Source of the DNA: Lachnospiraceae bacterium
GTDB lineage: Bacteria > Bacillota > Clostridia > Lachnospirales > Lachnospiraceae
Direction of reading: 5' to 3'
Assembly: GCA_024691065.1 (NCBI GenBank)
Contig: JAILOA010000432.1
Span: 1 to 9,182, forward strand
DNA length: 9,182 bases
The first letter of the stretch is position 1, and every line of letters starts with the position of its first letter. Positions 6,859 through 9,182 of the stretch are shown in pieces. Made by a program: the position numbers and the translations under genes. The notes beneath the pieces were generated by a model, which did no database searches, had not been told where the DNA came from, and saw nothing but the letters and a program-made list of their open reading frames with translations.

Positions 6859-6887
6859 ATTATACCAAATTGAATGCAATTACGCAA
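6859..6887 (-). promoter_or_regulatory. Probable promoter of tRNA-Ser
   Basis: On the minus strand TTGCGT (6887-6882), 17 bases, then a perfect TATAAT (6864-6859). The start would be near 6852, leaving a short 5' leader with a GTGTG-AAAAA-CACAC hairpin (6834-6848) just before the mature tRNA end. Confidence 0.6.
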
Positions 6888-7010
6888 GAATTAATTCTGT
6901 CGGTTTCAATACCAATTTAAAATAACAATTAATTATATAGTTTTTAAGGAACATTTATTTCTTTAAATATTCGATATACGCGATAATTTTCCGTTATTTT
7001 ATAAAAACAG

Positions 7011-7177
7011 CTTATCAAACCTAAGTGATTTTTCTTTGAATCACATTATAAAGCTTATCAAACCTAAATGATTTTTCTTCGAATTACATTATAAAGCTTA
7101 TCAAACCTAGGTGATTTTTCTTCGAATTACATTATAAAGCTTATCAAAATTATATACTATTAAGTTACATAATAAAG
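7011..7177. repeat. 43-bp tandem repeat between tRNA-Ser and the diguanylate cyclase gene
   Basis: Units beginning CTTATCAAACC start at 7011, 7054 and 7097, exactly 43 bases apart. A diverged unit starts at 7140 (38 bases), and a fifth core at 7178 forms the terminator hairpin. Units 1-3 are nearly identical. Inside each, GTGATT and AATCAC (or AATTAC) can form a small hairpin around a TTTCTTYG loop; unit 3 keeps it through a G-U pair in the plus-strand RNA. There are no spacers, so it is not CRISPR. The adjoining 6888-7010 is AT-rich with nothing recognisable. Confidence 0.88.
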
Positions 7178-7219
7178 CTTATCAAACCGAAGATAATTTA
7201 TCTTTAGCTTGATAAGCTT
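7175..7219 (-). terminator. Hairpin terminator downstream of the diguanylate cyclase gene
   Basis: AAGCTTATCAA (7175-7185) and TTGATAAGCTT (7209-7219) form a perfect 11-bp stem, with an inner AAGAT/ATCTT stem (7190-7204). It lies 22 bases after the GGDEF gene stop. The minus-strand tail is TTATTATG, not a clean T run, so it may act partly as an mRNA 3' stabiliser. The left arm is the core of the adjacent 43-bp repeat. Confidence 0.6.
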
Positions 7220-7241
7220 ATATTTTAATCATTATTTAATA

Positions 7242-8945
7242 CTATCTTTTAGATATTTTATCCTTATACATCTCATGATCACTGATATTTATAGCCTCAT
7301 CCACATCAAGACTTCCGTCGGAAACCGATACACCGACGCTAATGCTTACATCTGTGTCATACTCTTTAATCATAGTCTTATTAAGATGCAATTTAAATGT
7401 ATCTATCATTTTCTTAATAACATCTTCCTCATAAATTCCATCAAGAATTACTCCAAATTCATCTCCGCCAAGCCTTGCGGATACACCGTCGGTAAATTCA
7501 TCATTTATTATGTTTGCAGCGCATCTAAGAATGGAATCCCCCTTGGAATGCCCATATTTATCATTTACTTCCTTAAATTTGTCCAAATCCATATATAACA
7601 TTGTAAAAGGCTTACCCTTTATTTCATTCAGATAAGAATAAAAATTACGTCTGTTATTAAGTCCGGTAAGATAATCAGTCGTAGCCATATGCATAATCTT
7701 TTCAGCGCTTAGTCTTTCCTTTGTCTGATTCCTGAAAATGCAGTAATAACCGGACATATTTCCGAAATAATCGATTATCTTTCTTTCCATCAGCTTAAAA
7801 TAAAAGGTTTCACCGTTTTTCTTATAGATTACATTTTGAGTGACTGATACCCCACTCTCGTCTTCTACTCTCTCGCTCTCGGCAATTAAATTATTAGCCT
7901 TCCATTTCTCATAATCAAAACTTTCATAGTTGAATTCTTCAAAATCAAATATCTTTTTAAAACTTGAATTAAAACGTATAGGCCTCATATTATTATTACA
8001 TAACATCAATGGATAAGGCAGATTTTCAACAATAATAGAAAGCTTAATATCTATATTACTAAAGTCAGTCATATCATGGGCAACCCCCACAGTACCGAAC
8101 ACATCGCCGTTTGGATCAAACAAAGGCGATTTATAAGTAACAAAGAGCTTCATACCTTCACTTGTTTTAACAGGCTCCTCAAATACGCAGGTTTCCTTTT
8201 TGCTGATAACCTCTTCCTCAGACTCCATACAGATATATTCACCTGTGGAATATTCCTCCTGCGAAATATCCCAAATATAATAATGTCCCCTACCTTCAAC
8301 CTGTTCTTTGGTTTTATGGACGGTCTCACAGAAATTTGCATTTACCATTTCATGCGCACCCTTAATATCCTTATACCATATAAGCTCAGGAATACTATCA
8401 ATCGTAGAATTAAGAAAACTCTTGTAAAGCCATGCATCATATTTATTTTTAAATGCTTCAAAAAATGCAACGATATATTTTAATTTTTTAGACTTTGAAA
8501 CATTTAACGGCCATATATCATAAAGCTTTTCAAATATAGTATCAGCTTCATCCGCACTTATATTAAAGCTCTTTTCAATTTCTTCGGCATTGTCCGAATT
8601 AAAAACTTCATCCGAACATAAAATAATATATAAATTTTTTAATGTATCAAAATCCACAAATTTAGATTTCACTAACTCGCATAAAGAAGGTAAATCAGTT
8701 AATAAAATATTATTCCATTCATCGGTAATACTATTTACATCCTCTTCCTTTTCCGTTATATCCGCAACTCCCTCATCCCCCGGTAAACCGATTGATTTAA
8801 TTTCAGCCACCTTTTTTAAGTGATTTTTATTTACAAAGAAAAAATCACAGCCGATTTCTTCGGAAGAAAGTTTATCAGGTATATACTCTTTTGCCAAATC
8901 TTCAGTTTTAAAAGATAAAAACAAGTTCAATTTAATTTGTTTCAT
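7242..8945 (-). CDS. Diguanylate cyclase with two PAS-like domains
   Basis: A 567-residue soluble protein predicted to make cyclic di-GMP from two GTP. Residues 1 to about 170 are an unrecognised, largely helical region. A PAS domain spans about 176-296 (SIPELIWYKDIKGAHEMVNA at the start, FGTVGVAHDMTDF at the end). A second PAS-like domain spans about 300-408 (ENLPYPLMLCNNNMRPIRFN to YYCIFRNQTKE). The GGDEF domain is about 418-567, with DYLTGLNNRRNF (424-435), metal-binding Asp453 in MDLDKFK, NDKYGHSKGD (461-470), and an intact GGDEF at 493-497, so it should be active. The inhibitory I-site RxxD expected at 484-487 is FTDG, so classical product inhibition is probably absent. There are no membrane segments or receiver domain; the PAS domains probably sense a cytoplasmic ligand. 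Start: ATG with GGAGGA 5 bases upstream. It is a single gene with its own promoter and terminator. Confidence 0.95.
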   Translation of the reverse strand: MKQIKLNLFLSFKTEDLAKEYIPDKLSSEEIGCDFFFVNKNHLKKVAEIKSIGLPGDEGVADITEKEEDVNSITDEWNNILLTDLPSLCELVKSKFVDFDTLKNLYIILCSDEVFNSDNAEEIEKSFNISADEADTIFEKLYDIWPLNVSKSKKLKYIVAFFEAFKNKYDAWLYKSFLNSTIDSIPELIWYKDIKGAHEMVNANFCETVHKTKEQVEGRGHYYIWDISQEEYSTGEYICMESEEEVISKKETCVFEEPVKTSEGMKLFVTYKSPLFDPNGDVFGTVGVAHDMTDFSNIDIKLSIIVENLPYPLMLCNNNMRPIRFNSSFKKIFDFEEFNYESFDYEKWKANNLIAESERVEDESGVSVTQNVIYKKNGETFYFKLMERKIIDYFGNMSGYYCIFRNQTKERLSAEKIMHMATTDYLTGLNNRRNFYSYLNEIKGKPFTMLYMDLDKFKEVNDKYGHSKGDSILRCAANIINDEFTDGVSARLGGDEFGVILDGIYEEDVIKKMIDTFKLHLNKTMIKEYDTDVSISVGVSVSDGSLDVDEAINISDHEMYKDKISKR

Positions 8946-9149
8946 AGACGTCCTCCAATGATAGATTCTTACTTTAAAATATTAAATCATTATCCCCCGC
9001 AATTATCATTAGACATACCCATCCAAATAATAATTACATTCAATTTTTCATTTTTTCATTATTTCATTTTTTCCCGGATGCCTTATAAAAATGTCGTAAA
9101 ATACAAATAACAAGTAAATATATTACATTCTCATTGTATACATATGTTT

Positions 9150-9178
9150 AGTATATAACAAATACGCTACTTAGTCAA
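9150..9178 (-). promoter_or_regulatory. Probable promoter of the diguanylate cyclase gene
   Basis: On the minus strand TTGACT (9178-9173), 17 bases, then TATACT (9155-9150), each 5 of 6 to consensus. The start would be near 9143, giving a leader of about 200 bases. That leader contains A-rich ATGAAA-type repeats (9044-9070) but no cyclic di-GMP riboswitch pattern that I recognise. Confidence 0.65.
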
Positions 9179-9182
9179 AGTT

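Noticed and set aside
1..7200. The tandem arrays as possible CRISPR arrays
   Set aside because: The repeats adjoin directly without unique spacers, no cas genes are present, and copies differ internally.
7209..7598. 129-codon plus-strand ORF overlapping the GGDEF domain
   Set aside because: It is antisense to the conserved catalytic domain and starts within the terminator hairpin, with no ribosome site.

Overview
The window is AT-rich chromosomal DNA from a Gram-positive anaerobe, most likely a clostridium of the Lachnospiraceae type. This rests on AT-rich intergenic DNA, strong AGGAGG-type ribosome sites, use of TTG and possibly GTG starts, a viroplasmin-type RNase H, a tRNA gene without encoded CCA, and a cytoplasmic PAS-GGDEF protein. 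The assignment is by impression, not by a search. There are no phage, insertion-sequence or CRISPR elements; it looks like core chromosome with unusual intergenic repeats.

Layout. Positions 1-219 hold a 44-bp tandem repeat and the terminator of the carbamoyl-phosphate synthetase operon. carB (220-3417) and carA (3419-4552) lie on the minus strand, transcribed carA then carB, one base apart. The 527 bases between carA and the next long gene (4553-5079) are full of structure. In minus-strand order they hold a near-consensus promoter (4989-5017), a 45-codon ORF with a very strong ribosome site (4774-4911) whose last codons are almost all U, an intrinsic terminator 8 nt after its stop (4733-4765 plus seven T), and a 20/40-bp tandem array (4581-4720) ending just before the carA ribosome site. 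I see no other convincing promoter for carA. The arrangement therefore resembles the leader-peptide attenuator of the enterobacterial pyrBI operon, and is the most interesting item here.

Upstream is an RNase H with an N-terminal viroplasmin domain (5080-5898, minus). A divergent plus-strand gene (6137-6631) encodes a 164-residue conserved protein of unknown function. A tRNA-Ser(CGA) gene follows on the minus strand (6741-6826). The 415 bases from 6827 to 7241 contain the tRNA promoter, about 120 bases of featureless AT-rich DNA, a 43-bp tandem array (7011-7177) and a hairpin formed by the last repeat copy and an inverted copy of its core. This hairpin lies just past the stop of a 567-residue soluble diguanylate cyclase (7242-8945, minus). 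The last 237 bases hold the promoter and long leader of that gene.

How the genes work together: only carA and carB are clearly a functional unit, making carbamoyl phosphate for pyrimidines and arginine. The other genes appear to be independent transcription units with their own promoters.
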